A stretch of 64,000 nt of DNA, taken from NCBI GenBank assembly GCA_900119285.1, contig FPIT01000006.1, positions 241,433 to 305,432 on the forward strand. Reading direction: 5' to 3'. Below the pieces are notes generated by a model. That model saw only the letters and a program-made list of their open reading frames with translations. It was not told where the DNA came from and did no database searches. The translations under genes and the position numbers were made by a program. The stretch is from Prevotellaceae bacterium HUN156 (lineage in GTDB: Bacteria > Bacteroidota > Bacteroidia > Bacteroidales > Bacteroidaceae). Position 1 is the stretch's first letter. Every line of letters begins with the position of its first letter. Shown piece after piece: positions 17,011 through 25,462 of the stretch.

Positions 17011-18054
17011 ATGCACAAGCTACCTATCAAAATATCGCTAGACGACTCTTTCTTCCAACCAGAGGAATTATGTGGTCATTATGTTACGCAACAGTCTAAA
17101 GAGCACTGGGCTGTGATACTTGACCTGATGGTTGAATTTGACAGGGTCTGCAAGGAGCATGACATTACTTATTTTCTAGACGGCGGAACACTTCTTGGAG
17201 CAGTAAGGCACCAAGGGTTTATCCCTTGGGACGATGATGCCGACCTTATTATGTTCCGTGCTGACTTCGAGAAGCTCTGTGCTATTGCGCCGACAGCATT
17301 CAAGGAGCCTTACTTCTGGCAAACCAACGAGACGGATCCAGGTAGTTTGCGCAGACATGGACAATTAAGAAATTCTCTCACCACTTGCATCCTGCAATCA
17401 GAAGCAAGGAATGGTAAAGCACAATACCGTTTCAACCAAGGTATCTTCCTAGATGTATTCATCTTGGATGAAGTGCCCGATGATGCAGAGGAACTGTCTC
17501 ACTTCAGAAAAGAGCTGCAACAGCAACTAAGATTATTATTTAATCTAAAGGACTGGTACAGAATCTATCATGGAGAACCATGGATAGAAAAGATACAGCA
17601 GATTGCTTATGAGAAGTTCGAAGCCACCGTATCTCGTTATAATGGTACCAACCAGCAAAAGGTAGTCAACATCTCTCTTATTCCAGAGGCTAGCGAGAAA
17701 CGCTTTATTCCTAAGGAAATCTACAAAGATTGCACCACCTATTGTTTCGAAGGCTTTTATTTCCCTGCTCCCAAAGAATACGATTTGTTGTTGACTGGAA
17801 TGTATGGAGACTGGCATAAATTTGTTAAGGGAACATGTCTACATGGTGGCATCATCCTAGACTGTCACCACCCCTATACAGAATACTTAGCAGAGCCTGC
17901 CAATCCTGCCGAAGAGGAATCTATCCTAGCATTCTTTGAGAAGGAAAACAGAAGACTGCAAGGGCTGAGAAAACTAAAAAGAATCTATAAAAGGTGTGCT
18001 ATAGCCTTTGCCGTCATTTCCGTCATTTTGGCTATGCTGCTTATCTTCGGCTAA
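17011..18054 (+). CDS. LicD-family phosphotransferase (second copy, membrane-anchored)
   Basis: A 347-residue LicD-family protein. ITYFLDGGTLLGAVRHQGFI and PWDDDADLIMFRADFEKL form the nucleotidyltransferase signature with the metal-binding Asp residues, and NQGIFLDVFILDEVPDD is the family's second block. Unlike the first copy it ends in a basic stretch and one hydrophobic helix (AIAFAVISVILAMLLIFG), so it is probably tethered to the membrane. I start it at 17011 (MHKLPIKISLDD) because of the promoter element at 16982. Its 3' end overlaps the converging aminotransferase gene by 14 bases. Confidence 0.8.
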   Translation: MHKLPIKISLDDSFFQPEELCGHYVTQQSKEHWAVILDLMVEFDRVCKEHDITYFLDGGTLLGAVRHQGFIPWDDDADLIMFRADFEKLCAIAPTAFKEPYFWQTNETDPGSLRRHGQLRNSLTTCILQSEARNGKAQYRFNQGIFLDVFILDEVPDDAEELSHFRKELQQQLRLLFNLKDWYRIYHGEPWIEKIQQIAYEKFEATVSRYNGTNQQKVVNISLIPEASEKRFIPKEIYKDCTTYCFEGFYFPAPKEYDLLLTGMYGDWHKFVKGTCLHGGIILDCHHPYTEYLAEPANPAEEESILAFFEKENRRLQGLRKLKRIYKRCAIAFAVISVILAMLLIFG

Positions 18055-19210
18055 CATTCGTCGCTATTACAGCATACTTAAAAGCATTTACCCATCTTAC
18101 CACCTCTTGCGCTTCCTCCTCAGTAATCACTTGATTCATGGGAATAGAAAGCTCCTGCTTGTGTATCTTCTCCGTGATGGGATACGAACGATTGTTCCAT
18201 TCCCGATAACACTCCTGTTGATGGGGAGGAATGGGATAGTGTATCAGCGTCTGTATACCATGTTCTGCGAGAAAAGCCTGCAGCTCGTCTCTCCTTTCAC
18301 AGAAGATGGGGAACTGGTGATAAACATTCTCTTCGTCGGCAATGCGCTTAGGCAATGTTATCAGTGGATTGCTGATATGCGCATAATAGTAGGCTGCCAA
18401 CTGCTGACGCTTCTTATTGTCTTCATCCAAATACTTCAACTTCACACCTAACACAGCAGCATCCACCTCCGACATTCTGCTATTGATGCCTTGGTATTTG
18501 AATACATATTTCTTCTGACTGCCATAGTTGGCAAGGGCACGGATTACAGTAGCCAATTCCGTATCATTGGTGGTTACTGCACCGGCATCACCAAAGGCTC
18601 CCATATTCTTACCTGGGTAGAAGCTATGGGCTGCTGCATCGCCGAGAGCACCAGTCTTTATAAACGTTGAACGTTGACCATTGACCATTGACCATTGACC
18701 ATTGAAGCCACATCCGTGACTCTGCGCACAGTCTTCCATCAGCTTCAGATGATACTTCTCGCAGAGTGCTTTTAGCTTATCATTATAGGCGATACGTCCA
18801 TAGAGGTGTACCGTCATGATACCTTTTGTCTTGGGAGTGATAGCCTCTTCTATTCTATCAATATCTATCTCAAGATGCTCCCATGTAGGTTCCACCAATA
18901 CGGGAGTGAGATGATTATCCGTAATAGACAGAATAGTGGCAATATAAGTATTGGCAGGAACAATAATCTCGTCGCCTTCATGGAAGATGCCCAACTCCAT
19001 ATAGCCTCTCAGTATCAGCTTCAAGGCATCCAACCCATTAGCAACAGCTACGCAGTGTTCACTACCGATATATCTGGCATAGTCTGCCTCAAACTGCTGA
19101 TTCTCCTTACCCTGTAGAAACCAACCGGATTCTATCACACGATTGACGGCAGCCTTGTATTCATCGCCATGCGCCATCGTTATCTTTTGTAAGTCGAGCA
19201 GCTTAACCAT
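18041..19210 (-). CDS. dTDP-3-amino-3,6-dideoxyhexose transaminase (FdtB/QdtB-like)
   Basis: A 389-residue DegT/DnrJ/EryC1 aminotransferase. With the two cupin-type ketoisomerase genes directly upstream it forms an FdtA/FdtB-like set that makes dTDP-Fuc3N or dTDP-Qui3N. MEDCAQSHG holds the PLP-pyridine Asp and HSFYPGKNMGAFGDAGAV the PLP lysine (Lys201). GVKLKYLDEDNKKRQQLAAY and the C-terminal THYPIPPH-like segment (LIHYPIPPH) are typical. Residues about 170-183 (NGQWSMVNGQRSTF) break the usual alignment between SHGCGFNG and KTGALGD and are encoded by a heptamer repeat array, an apparent in-frame insertion. Start overlaps the upstream stop as TAATG. Confidence 0.85.
   Translation of the reverse strand: MVKLLDLQKITMAHGDEYKAAVNRVIESGWFLQGKENQQFEADYARYIGSEHCVAVANGLDALKLILRGYMELGIFHEGDEIIVPANTYIATILSITDNHLTPVLVEPTWEHLEIDIDRIEEAITPKTKGIMTVHLYGRIAYNDKLKALCEKYHLKLMEDCAQSHGCGFNGQWSMVNGQRSTFIKTGALGDAAAHSFYPGKNMGAFGDAGAVTTNDTELATVIRALANYGSQKKYVFKYQGINSRMSEVDAAVLGVKLKYLDEDNKKRQQLAAYYYAHISNPLITLPKRIADEENVYHQFPIFCERRDELQAFLAEHGIQTLIHYPIPPHQQECYREWNNRSYPITEKIHKQELSIPMNQVITEEEAQEVVRWVNAFKYAVIATNVSRR
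18666..18707. repeat. Heptamer array inside fdtB-like gene
   Basis: On the + strand the units are GTTGAAC, GTTGACC, three ATTGACC and ATTGAAG, six units or 42 bases, so the reading frame of the host gene is kept. The gene reads the complementary strand (GGTCAAT orientation), in which no TGA stop arises. Confidence 0.85.
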
Positions 19211-19626
19211 TACTTCTGCGATTTGATAAATTCCAAATACTCTTCGTAGGTACGGATATAGTCGTCTTCGTCATATTCATGACTGGCCAATACCAGACAT
19301 ATACTACCCGACGAGAATCCTTGTTCTGATGCCCAGATGCCTGGTGGCACGTGCAACCCGCGGAAAGGTCGGTTCAGTGTTACAGTGCGCTTATTAGTGC
19401 CATCGTCCAACACCACTTCAAAGGCTCCCGATGCTGCCACTATCAATTGGTGGCACTGTTTATGGGCATGAGCACCGCGATCTTCGCCAGCAGGAATATC
19501 ATAAGAATAGAATACCCTGTTGATGGGGAAAGGTACGTGGATGTTCTGGTAAACATACGTCAGGTTTCCCTCAGGATAATGATATTTGTTCAGCTCAAAC
19601 AGTGAGCAGTCGAATACGTTTGCCAT
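19210..19626 (-). CDS. FdtA/QdtA-family cupin (dTDP-4-keto-6-deoxyhexose ketoisomerase-like), copy 2
   Basis: A 138-residue single-domain cupin (WxcM-like). Enzymes of this family shift the keto group of dTDP-4-keto-6-deoxyglucose from C4 to C3 before the FdtB step. GEDRGAHAHKQCHQLIVAAS contains the His-x-His pair (His53, His55) known to matter in FdtA/QdtA, and GAFEVVLDDG continues the beta-barrel. The usual xRGxL near residue 20 is PEGNL here, lacking the arginine. TAATG overlaps at both ends show tight translational coupling with copy 1 and with the aminotransferase. Confidence 0.8.
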   Translation of the reverse strand: MANVFDCSLFELNKYHYPEGNLTYVYQNIHVPFPINRVFYSYDIPAGEDRGAHAHKQCHQLIVAASGAFEVVLDDGTNKRTVTLNRPFRGLHVPPGIWASEQGFSSGSICLVLASHEYDEDDYIRTYEEYLEFIKSQK

Positions 19627-20042
19627 TATTCTTGCCCTCCTCTCCAGTTGATGAATTCCTGATAATCGTACATATAGTCCTTCTCGTCATAGTCGGTTGA
19701 CGAGAGAACGAGTGCCAAAGAGTTGGTCGAGAAGTTATTCATCGCTCTCCAGATGCCTTTGGGGATGTATAATCCATAGTAAGAACGACTCAACTGTACG
19801 GTCTGCTTCTTCTCTCCATCGTCCACCTCTACATCAAAGCTACCTGATAAGGCCACAATAAACTCCTCGTTTTCTTTGAAAGCATGACCACCTCGCTCTA
19901 TACCACCAGGCACATCATATATCCAGTGTACCCTCTTGATATCAAAAGGTATCTGCTTAAACTGTTCGATGATAGAGAGGTTCCCTCGTACATCAACAAT
20001 CTTAGGTAACTCAATGAGCTTACAGTCGTTTACTTTCATCAT
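19626..20042 (-). CDS. FdtA/QdtA-family cupin, copy 1 (second active-site His replaced)
   Basis: A 138-residue cupin, paralogous to the next gene and of identical length. VRGNLSIIEQFKQIPFDIKR is the typical N-terminal strand with the conserved arginine that copy 2 lacks. However, the His-x-His motif reads GGHAFKENEEFIVALSGS, with Phe55 in place of the second His. Because each copy lacks a different conserved residue, they may work as a heteromer or one may be a binding/regulatory subunit; this is inference. The gene begins 6 bases after the msbA-like stop, in the same operon. Confidence 0.75.
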   Translation of the reverse strand: MMKVNDCKLIELPKIVDVRGNLSIIEQFKQIPFDIKRVHWIYDVPGGIERGGHAFKENEEFIVALSGSFDVEVDDGEKKQTVQLSRSYYGLYIPKGIWRAMNNFSTNSLALVLSSTDYDEKDYMYDYQEFINWRGGQE

Positions 20043-20048
20043 AGGTGC

Positions 20049-21884
20049 TTATAGCTGCTGCATATCGTAGAGACGCTTATAGTAGCCGTTCTTAGCAATG
20101 AGCTCGTCATGCTGTCCACATTCTACTATCTCACCCTCATAGAGTACATAAATCTCATCGGCATTCTTAATCGTAGAGAGACGGTGAGCAATAGCAATGG
20201 TAGTACGGCTCTTCATCAGGCGCTCCAAGGCTTCCTGTACCAGTCGTTCTGATTCAGTATCGAGGGCTGATGTAGCCTCATCAAGAATCAGAATAGGTGG
20301 ATTCTTCAGGATGGCACGAGCGATAGATACACGCTGGCGCTGACCACCACTCAGTCGTCCGCCACGGTCACCAATCATGGTGTCGTAGCCATGCTCAGAC
20401 TCCATGATAAACTCATGGGCATTGGCTATCTTGGCTGCCTCGATAACTTGTTCCATCGTGGCATTCTCTACGCCAAAGGTAATATTGTTATAGAACGTAT
20501 CATTGAAGAGGATGGCCTCCTGGTTTACATTGCCTATCAAGGCACGCAACTCAGAGATGCGTACGCTCTTGATGTTCTTACCATCGATAAGCACCTCACC
20601 GTCCTTCACGTCATGATAACGAGGTATCAGGTCAACCAGTGTTGATTTACCAGAACCCGACTGACCAACCAATGCGATGGTCTTACCCTTGGGCACCTTC
20701 AGGTTGATATTCTTCAATACAGGTCTGCCCTCGGTATAGCTGAACGATACGTTGCGCAGTTCTATCTCCTCCTCAAACGAAGGCATAGGCTGTGGCTGCT
20801 CAGGTTCCTTGATGGGGTTCTCGGCTTTCAAGATAAAGTCGATACGGTCCATTGATGCCAGTCCGACAGGTATCTGATAAGTAGCCTTCGACAGGTCCTT
20901 CAGCGGATTAATCACACTATAAAGGATAACCATGAAGAAGATAAACGTAGGAGCGTCAATCAGGTTGGAAGCACTCAGGATAAGATAGCCACCAAACCAC
21001 AATACCACCACGATGATAATCGTACCCAAGAACTCAGACATGGGGTGAGCTGCACTCTGGCGCATAGCCATAGAACATACATCATTACGATATGCCTCGT
21101 TGATATTGACAAAGCGCTTCATCATCTTGTGCTCGGCAATAAATGCCTTGATAATTCGAAGGCCTCCCAGTGTTTCATCGAGTTGTGCTAGCATATCGCC
21201 CCAACGACCTTGTACAGTTGCCGACTGCGACTTCAACTTACGGCTTACCTTACCCATTACCCATCCGGCAAGTGGTGCTACCACAATCACGAATACAGTC
21301 AACTGCCAACTCACTGTCAGCATGGTTGCAAAACATACGAAGATGGCGATAGGCTGACGTATCAGCATATCGATACTGCTAGTGATAGAGTTCTCTACCG
21401 CACCTACGTCTGCCGACATACGAGCAATAATGTCGCCCTTACGCTCCTCAGAGAAGAAGCTCAGTGGCAATTTCAGCACTTTCTCATATACCTCAATACG
21501 AATATCGCGAACAATACCCGTACGCAGTGGTATCATGATAGCCGACGAAGCGAAGTAGCCAAACGTCTTCAGACCCGTCATGATGATGAGTGCCAGTCCC
21601 ATATATACCAATGTCAGGAACTCACCGTTGGCAGCGATAATATCCTGCACCCATGCATAGGCATTATTTACGACAATGTCTTTATCCAGTGTATCCCATG
21701 TCCATGGCTTATACGAATAATTGGCAGTATCTATCTTAAAAAGAATGTTCAGAATAGGAATCAATACAGCAAACGAAAACACGTTCATCCACTGTGACAA
21801 GAAGTTAATCACTACTGACCAAGCCAGATACTTTCTATATGGCTTGAGGTAGCGTGACATCACGGAGAAAAATTGCTTCAACAT
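20049..21884 (-). CDS. msbA: MsbA-like lipid/glycan ABC exporter (fused permease-ATPase)
   Basis: A 611-residue half-transporter with six membrane helices (about residues 18-335) and a C-terminal ATPase. Walker A is GQSGSGKST at 407-415, the signature is LSGGQRQRVSIARAI, Walker B is ILILDEATSALD, and the switch His is in IAIAHRLSTI. Such proteins flip lipid A-core or lipid-linked glycans across the inner membrane. It is the first gene of an operon with the FdtA/FdtB-like genes, pointing to a role in LPS assembly; whether it is the essential MsbA or a glycan-specific flippase cannot be decided here. The promoter uses a TTG that lies in a heptamer array. Confidence 0.88.
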   Translation of the reverse strand: MLKQFFSVMSRYLKPYRKYLAWSVVINFLSQWMNVFSFAVLIPILNILFKIDTANYSYKPWTWDTLDKDIVVNNAYAWVQDIIAANGEFLTLVYMGLALIIMTGLKTFGYFASSAIMIPLRTGIVRDIRIEVYEKVLKLPLSFFSEERKGDIIARMSADVGAVENSITSSIDMLIRQPIAIFVCFATMLTVSWQLTVFVIVVAPLAGWVMGKVSRKLKSQSATVQGRWGDMLAQLDETLGGLRIIKAFIAEHKMMKRFVNINEAYRNDVCSMAMRQSAAHPMSEFLGTIIIVVVLWFGGYLILSASNLIDAPTFIFFMVILYSVINPLKDLSKATYQIPVGLASMDRIDFILKAENPIKEPEQPQPMPSFEEEIELRNVSFSYTEGRPVLKNINLKVPKGKTIALVGQSGSGKSTLVDLIPRYHDVKDGEVLIDGKNIKSVRISELRALIGNVNQEAILFNDTFYNNITFGVENATMEQVIEAAKIANAHEFIMESEHGYDTMIGDRGGRLSGGQRQRVSIARAILKNPPILILDEATSALDTESERLVQEALERLMKSRTTIAIAHRLSTIKNADEIYVLYEGEIVECGQHDELIAKNGYYKRLYDMQQL

Positions 21885-21905
21885 ATATTTTTATTTCTTT
21901 TGGCT

Positions 21906-21936
21906 ACAAAGGTAATCAATTATTCTTAATTATCAA
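21906..21936 (-). promoter_or_regulatory. Promoter of msbA-fdt operon, -33 inside heptamer array
   Basis: On the minus strand TTG (21934-21936), 19 bases, then TACCTTTGT (21906-21914). The -33 TTG is the edge of the heptamer array that fills the upstream gap. Confidence 0.55.
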
Positions 21937-22028
21937 TTATCAATTAAAATTTTTCATCGTTCAATGTTCAACGTTCAATGTTCAATGTTGCTTTCAGCGA
22001 CACCGCTCATCGTTCAACGTTCAACGTA
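21934..22028. repeat. Heptamer array between LTA-synthase-like gene and msbA
   Basis: On the + strand CAATTAT, CAATTAA, AATTTTT, CATCGTT, CAATGTT, CAACGTT and two CAATGTT units follow each other at exact 7-base steps to 21989; after an 18-base interruption come CATCGTT, CAACGTT and CAACGTA. On the minus strand this is the RTTGAMM unit and it provides the TGA stop (22021-22023) of the upstream gene. Confidence 0.8.
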
Positions 22029-23961
22029 ACCTATCCTGCGTCATGCGCTCCATATACTGCTGGATGATAGCTTTCAGTTCGCGCTCTTCCCTACTCCATC
22101 GGCCCTCATCCTTCAGATTATGCTTCATCAGCGAATCAGACAAGGCATAGACGGCAATAGTCTTCTGACCATCAAACTGTAACACGTGACCATGCTTCAC
22201 ATATTGGTAGATACCATTCATGTAGTTCACCGCCCACGTATCTTCTGCAGGCGTATTCAGCACATCGATACCAAAACCGAAGTAAGGTCTCGGATAGTGC
22301 AACAGTCCCATCACGGTAGGTAGGATATCTATCTGCTGGGCTATCTTCTGCTGCATCTCTGGATGCTGGTCGGTCACACCTGGCTCATAGATGATGATGG
22401 GCGAACAGAAACCACCCAGGTCAGTCTGGTATTCGGCATGGTCGCTCATATTGGTATGATCGCTCGTCAGCACGAAGATGGTATTCTTAAACCATGGTTC
22501 CTTACTGGCCTTCTCAAAGAACTTGCCTATCGCCATATCCGTATAGCGAATGCACTTATGCATCTCCAGTCCCTCTTCGGGATAAACTTTCTTGTATTTC
22601 TCGGGAATCTGGAAGGGATGATGACTGCTGGCAGTAAACACGGCAGTCATAAAGGGCTCCTTCATTTCCGACATCTTGGTAGCATAGTATTGCAAGAAAG
22701 GCTCATCCCAGATGGCCCACATACCATCAAAGTCCTCATCGCCGTTAAAGCGCTTGTCGGCATCAAAGTCTTCTCTGCCATAATAATCCTGAAAACCCGT
22801 GCTACGCGCAAAGGCCTGAAAGCCCATAGACCCACGCTGTGCACCATGGAAGAATGCCGTTTGATAACCTTCTGCTGCCAACAGCGATGCGATACCATCC
22901 ACATGGTTCATCGAGGCTGGTGTCAGGAAGAATGGTTCTACAAACATGGGGATTGACGAGAGTATCGAGGGCATACCATCTATCGACTTGCGACCATTGC
23001 AATAGCTATGGCTGAAGGTAATACTCTTGCTGATGAGTTCGTCAACACAGGGGGTATAGCCACGATAGTGTCCATTCTCCAGTGTCTTGTTCAGTGCACC
23101 GATATATTCTCTGCCAAAGCTCTCCACTATCAGCACCACCACATTCTTTTTCTGCATCGGCACTGTATCGTTAGCGGCATGCACAGGATGATATACGGCA
23201 GCCATCTCCTCCTCACTGCTAAAGTATGTTGGCACCACAAACACTGCCTTACCGATGGTACGATACATCGAGAAGGGCGTATTCAGCACCAGCGCAGCCT
23301 CCGTAGGACGATCTACATACTGGTTGGCATTAGAGATAGTGATGGGGCGCACAGCAGTAGAAAAGCCTCCTCGGATACCTGCCACCACAAAGGGTGCTAT
23401 TGCTACTAACGACAGCAGACTGGCCACATTATAGTGCCACCAGCGATACTGTTTTCTAACCTCTGTCTCTCTATACAACTTATAGGCAGCCCATATCAGC
23501 ACCACAAAGAGTACCAAGAGGTAGATATGACGGAAAGTCTCTGTTAGGAAGATGTTGCCCAGATTGCCTTCATTAGAGAATTCGCCGAACACCGTGGTCG
23601 TGGTGCGACGCATGGTGAATCGGAAATAGACGGCATCGCAGAGATTCATTGCCAGTGCCACACCATTGACGGTGAGGAACAGTCCGCGACAAATCTTCTG
23701 ATATATTTTCTTTGTTGTCACCTGATGTAGTGGCAACAGCATCATCACGATATACAAAGAGTTGGTCAGCATAATGGCGCTGGTGTCAAACAGCACACCA
23801 CCACTAAGCATTTCCCATAGATGCGAACCTGTCAGACCAGAAGAAAAATAACTCCAGTTCTCCAACAAATAAGCAATACGCGCTATAAAATATAGCGCAT
23901 AAGCCAGCAACAGGTTACAGCAGGTAGCAACTAACGGTGATAGCAATCCCAGTCTCTTCAT
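22021..23961 (-). CDS. LTA synthase-like sulfatase-fold membrane transferase (second copy)
   Basis: A 646-residue paralogue of the LTA-synthase-like protein at 8192. Five membrane helices occupy the first ~220 residues. The periplasmic catalytic domain shows VVLIVESFGREYIGALN, the nucleophile region CNGRKSIDGMPSILSSIP (Ser in place of the Thr of LtaS), TASSHHPFQIPEKYK and LTSDHTNMSDHAEY for the metal site. The ATG at 23961 (MKRLGLLSPLV) is chosen over a TTG 12 bases upstream that lies within a heptamer array. It follows miaB by 22 bases. Likely transfers a phospho-alcohol group to an envelope glycan; substrate unknown. Confidence 0.82.
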   Translation of the reverse strand: MKRLGLLSPLVATCCNLLLAYALYFIARIAYLLENWSYFSSGLTGSHLWEMLSGGVLFDTSAIMLTNSLYIVMMLLPLHQVTTKKIYQKICRGLFLTVNGVALAMNLCDAVYFRFTMRRTTTTVFGEFSNEGNLGNIFLTETFRHIYLLVLFVVLIWAAYKLYRETEVRKQYRWWHYNVASLLSLVAIAPFVVAGIRGGFSTAVRPITISNANQYVDRPTEAALVLNTPFSMYRTIGKAVFVVPTYFSSEEEMAAVYHPVHAANDTVPMQKKNVVVLIVESFGREYIGALNKTLENGHYRGYTPCVDELISKSITFSHSYCNGRKSIDGMPSILSSIPMFVEPFFLTPASMNHVDGIASLLAAEGYQTAFFHGAQRGSMGFQAFARSTGFQDYYGREDFDADKRFNGDEDFDGMWAIWDEPFLQYYATKMSEMKEPFMTAVFTASSHHPFQIPEKYKKVYPEEGLEMHKCIRYTDMAIGKFFEKASKEPWFKNTIFVLTSDHTNMSDHAEYQTDLGGFCSPIIIYEPGVTDQHPEMQQKIAQQIDILPTVMGLLHYPRPYFGFGIDVLNTPAEDTWAVNYMNGIYQYVKHGHVLQFDGQKTIAVYALSDSLMKHNLKDEGRWSREERELKAIIQQYMERMTQDRLR

Positions 23962-23963
23962 CG

Positions 23964-23988
23964 CAATGGTCAATGATCAATGGTCAAT
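23964..23988. repeat. Heptamer array at miaB 3' end
   Basis: CAATGGT, CAATGAT, CAATGGT and CAAT on the + strand, at exact 7-base steps. On the minus strand it contributes the TGA that stops miaB and ends three bases before the next gene's ATG. Confidence 0.75.
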
Positions 23989-25291
23989 CTTCCACGATTG
24001 ACCCTAAGAGTGTAGCACTCGTGCTACCTGTGATACGTACACGCACGGTCTCACCAATATGGTGCGAGCCCTTATCTACCACTACGGCCTTATTCTGCTC
24101 CGTGCGGCCCATCAGTTGCTCACGACTACGCTTAGAGAAAGCCTCCAACAGTACATCAAACTCCTTGCCCTCATCCTTCTTGTTCTGCTGGGCTGAAATC
24201 TCAGTCTGCAGGGCAATCATCTCGTTCAGTCTGCGAATCTTCTCCTCGTCGGGAATATTGTCGGGCAAGTGCTTAGAGGCGTATGTACCAGGGCGCTCAG
24301 AGTATTTGAACATAAAGGCAGAATCATAACCCACCTCACGCATCAGTGAGAGACTCATCTGGTGGTCTTCCTCTGTCTCTGAGTGATAGCCTACGAAGAT
24401 ATCCGTACTCAAACCACAATCGGGAATGATACGACGGATAGCAGCTACACGCTCCCTGTACCACTCGATGGTGTACTTACGGTTCATCAGTTTCAGAATA
24501 CGATCCGAACCGCTCTGTACGGGCAGATGGATATGCTTACATACGTTGGGCACCTCGGCAATCACCTTCAGCGTCTCGTCGCTCATATCCTTAGGATGAC
24601 TCGTAGTGAAGCGTACTCTCATCTCAGGCACTTCCTCTGCCACACGGCGCAGCAGGGTTGGGAAGTTGATATCCTCAAAATGATAACTGTTCACGTTCTG
24701 TCCCAGCAGTGTCACTTCCTTGAAACCACGGTCTCTCAAGTCGCGCACCTCTCTCAAGATACTTTCGATGTCACGGCTACGCTCACGACCACGAGTGTAA
24801 GGCACGATGCAGTAGTGGCAGAAGTTGTTACAGCCACGCATAATGCTTACAAAACCGCTAATCTTCGCACCGTGCAGGCGCTGAGGAACGATATCCTTAT
24901 AAGTCTCTGTCGTTGACAGTTCGATATTCATAGCCTTATGTCCCAGCTCAGCCTGAGCAATCAGGTCGGGCAGCGACATATACGCATCAGGGCCAGCCAC
25001 CAAGTCGCAGTGATGATTCTCCAACAAGTCATCCTTCACGCGCTCAGCCATACAGCCCAGCACACCGATAATCAGTCCACGCTTACGCTTCACAGCATCC
25101 AGCGCATCCAGTCGGTGATAGATTTTCTGTTCCGCATTGTCGCGGATAGAACAAGTGTTCAGGAATACGGCATCAGCTTCCTCCAGCTGTTCCGTAGTCT
25201 CGTAGCCAGCCATCTGCATCACAGAGGCTACTACCTCAGAGTCTGCCACATTCATCTGGCAGCCATAAGTCTCAATATACAGTTTCTTCAT
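23984..25291 (-). CDS. miaB: tRNA-2-methylthio-N6-dimethylallyladenosine synthase
   Basis: A 435-residue radical-SAM methylthiotransferase that converts i6A37 to ms2i6A37 in tRNAs reading UNN codons. The N-terminal UPF0004 domain shows the three auxiliary-cluster cysteines (ETYGCQMNVADSE, LNTCSIRDNAEQ, IGVLGCMAERV). The radical-SAM motif is GCNNFCHYCIVPYTRGRERS (CxxxCxxC). A C-terminal TRAM domain (FDVLLEAFSKRSREQLMGRT) binds tRNA. Length and order are normal. A good promoter sits 20 bases upstream of the start. Confidence 0.95.
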   Translation of the reverse strand: MKKLYIETYGCQMNVADSEVVASVMQMAGYETTEQLEEADAVFLNTCSIRDNAEQKIYHRLDALDAVKRKRGLIIGVLGCMAERVKDDLLENHHCDLVAGPDAYMSLPDLIAQAELGHKAMNIELSTTETYKDIVPQRLHGAKISGFVSIMRGCNNFCHYCIVPYTRGRERSRDIESILREVRDLRDRGFKEVTLLGQNVNSYHFEDINFPTLLRRVAEEVPEMRVRFTTSHPKDMSDETLKVIAEVPNVCKHIHLPVQSGSDRILKLMNRKYTIEWYRERVAAIRRIIPDCGLSTDIFVGYHSETEEDHQMSLSLMREVGYDSAFMFKYSERPGTYASKHLPDNIPDEEKIRRLNEMIALQTEISAQQNKKDEGKEFDVLLEAFSKRSREQLMGRTEQNKAVVVDKGSHHIGETVRVRITGSTSATLLGSIVED

Positions 25292-25310
25292 AAATAGTCT
25301 TTTTCAAGGT

Positions 25311-25343
25311 GCAAAGTTAGTGCAAATTGAGCGAAAAACCAAA
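25311..25343 (-). promoter_or_regulatory. Promoter of miaB
   Basis: On the minus strand TTTG (25340-25343), 20 bases, then TAACTTTGC (25311-25319), a full match to the Bacteroidota form, 20 bases before the miaB start. Confidence 0.75.
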
Positions 25344-25462
25344 TATATTTGAGTTTTTCCGAGGTGCAGCCTACCTTCGAGACGCAGTCTCAAAGGTACG
25401 AATAAGTGAGAGAAAATGCAAATATATTTGCAATTTTCCGAGCACGAGTACCTTCGAGACGG
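25340..25462. repeat. Imperfect direct repeat with inverted repeat between
   Basis: A segment with AAATATATTTG, TTTTCCGAG and TACCTTCGAGACG in order occurs at 25340-25385 and again at 25420-25462. Between and within the copies TACCTTCGAGAC (25373-25384) and GTCTCAAAGGTA pair as an imperfect inverted repeat. No gene is visible here. Confidence 0.6.
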
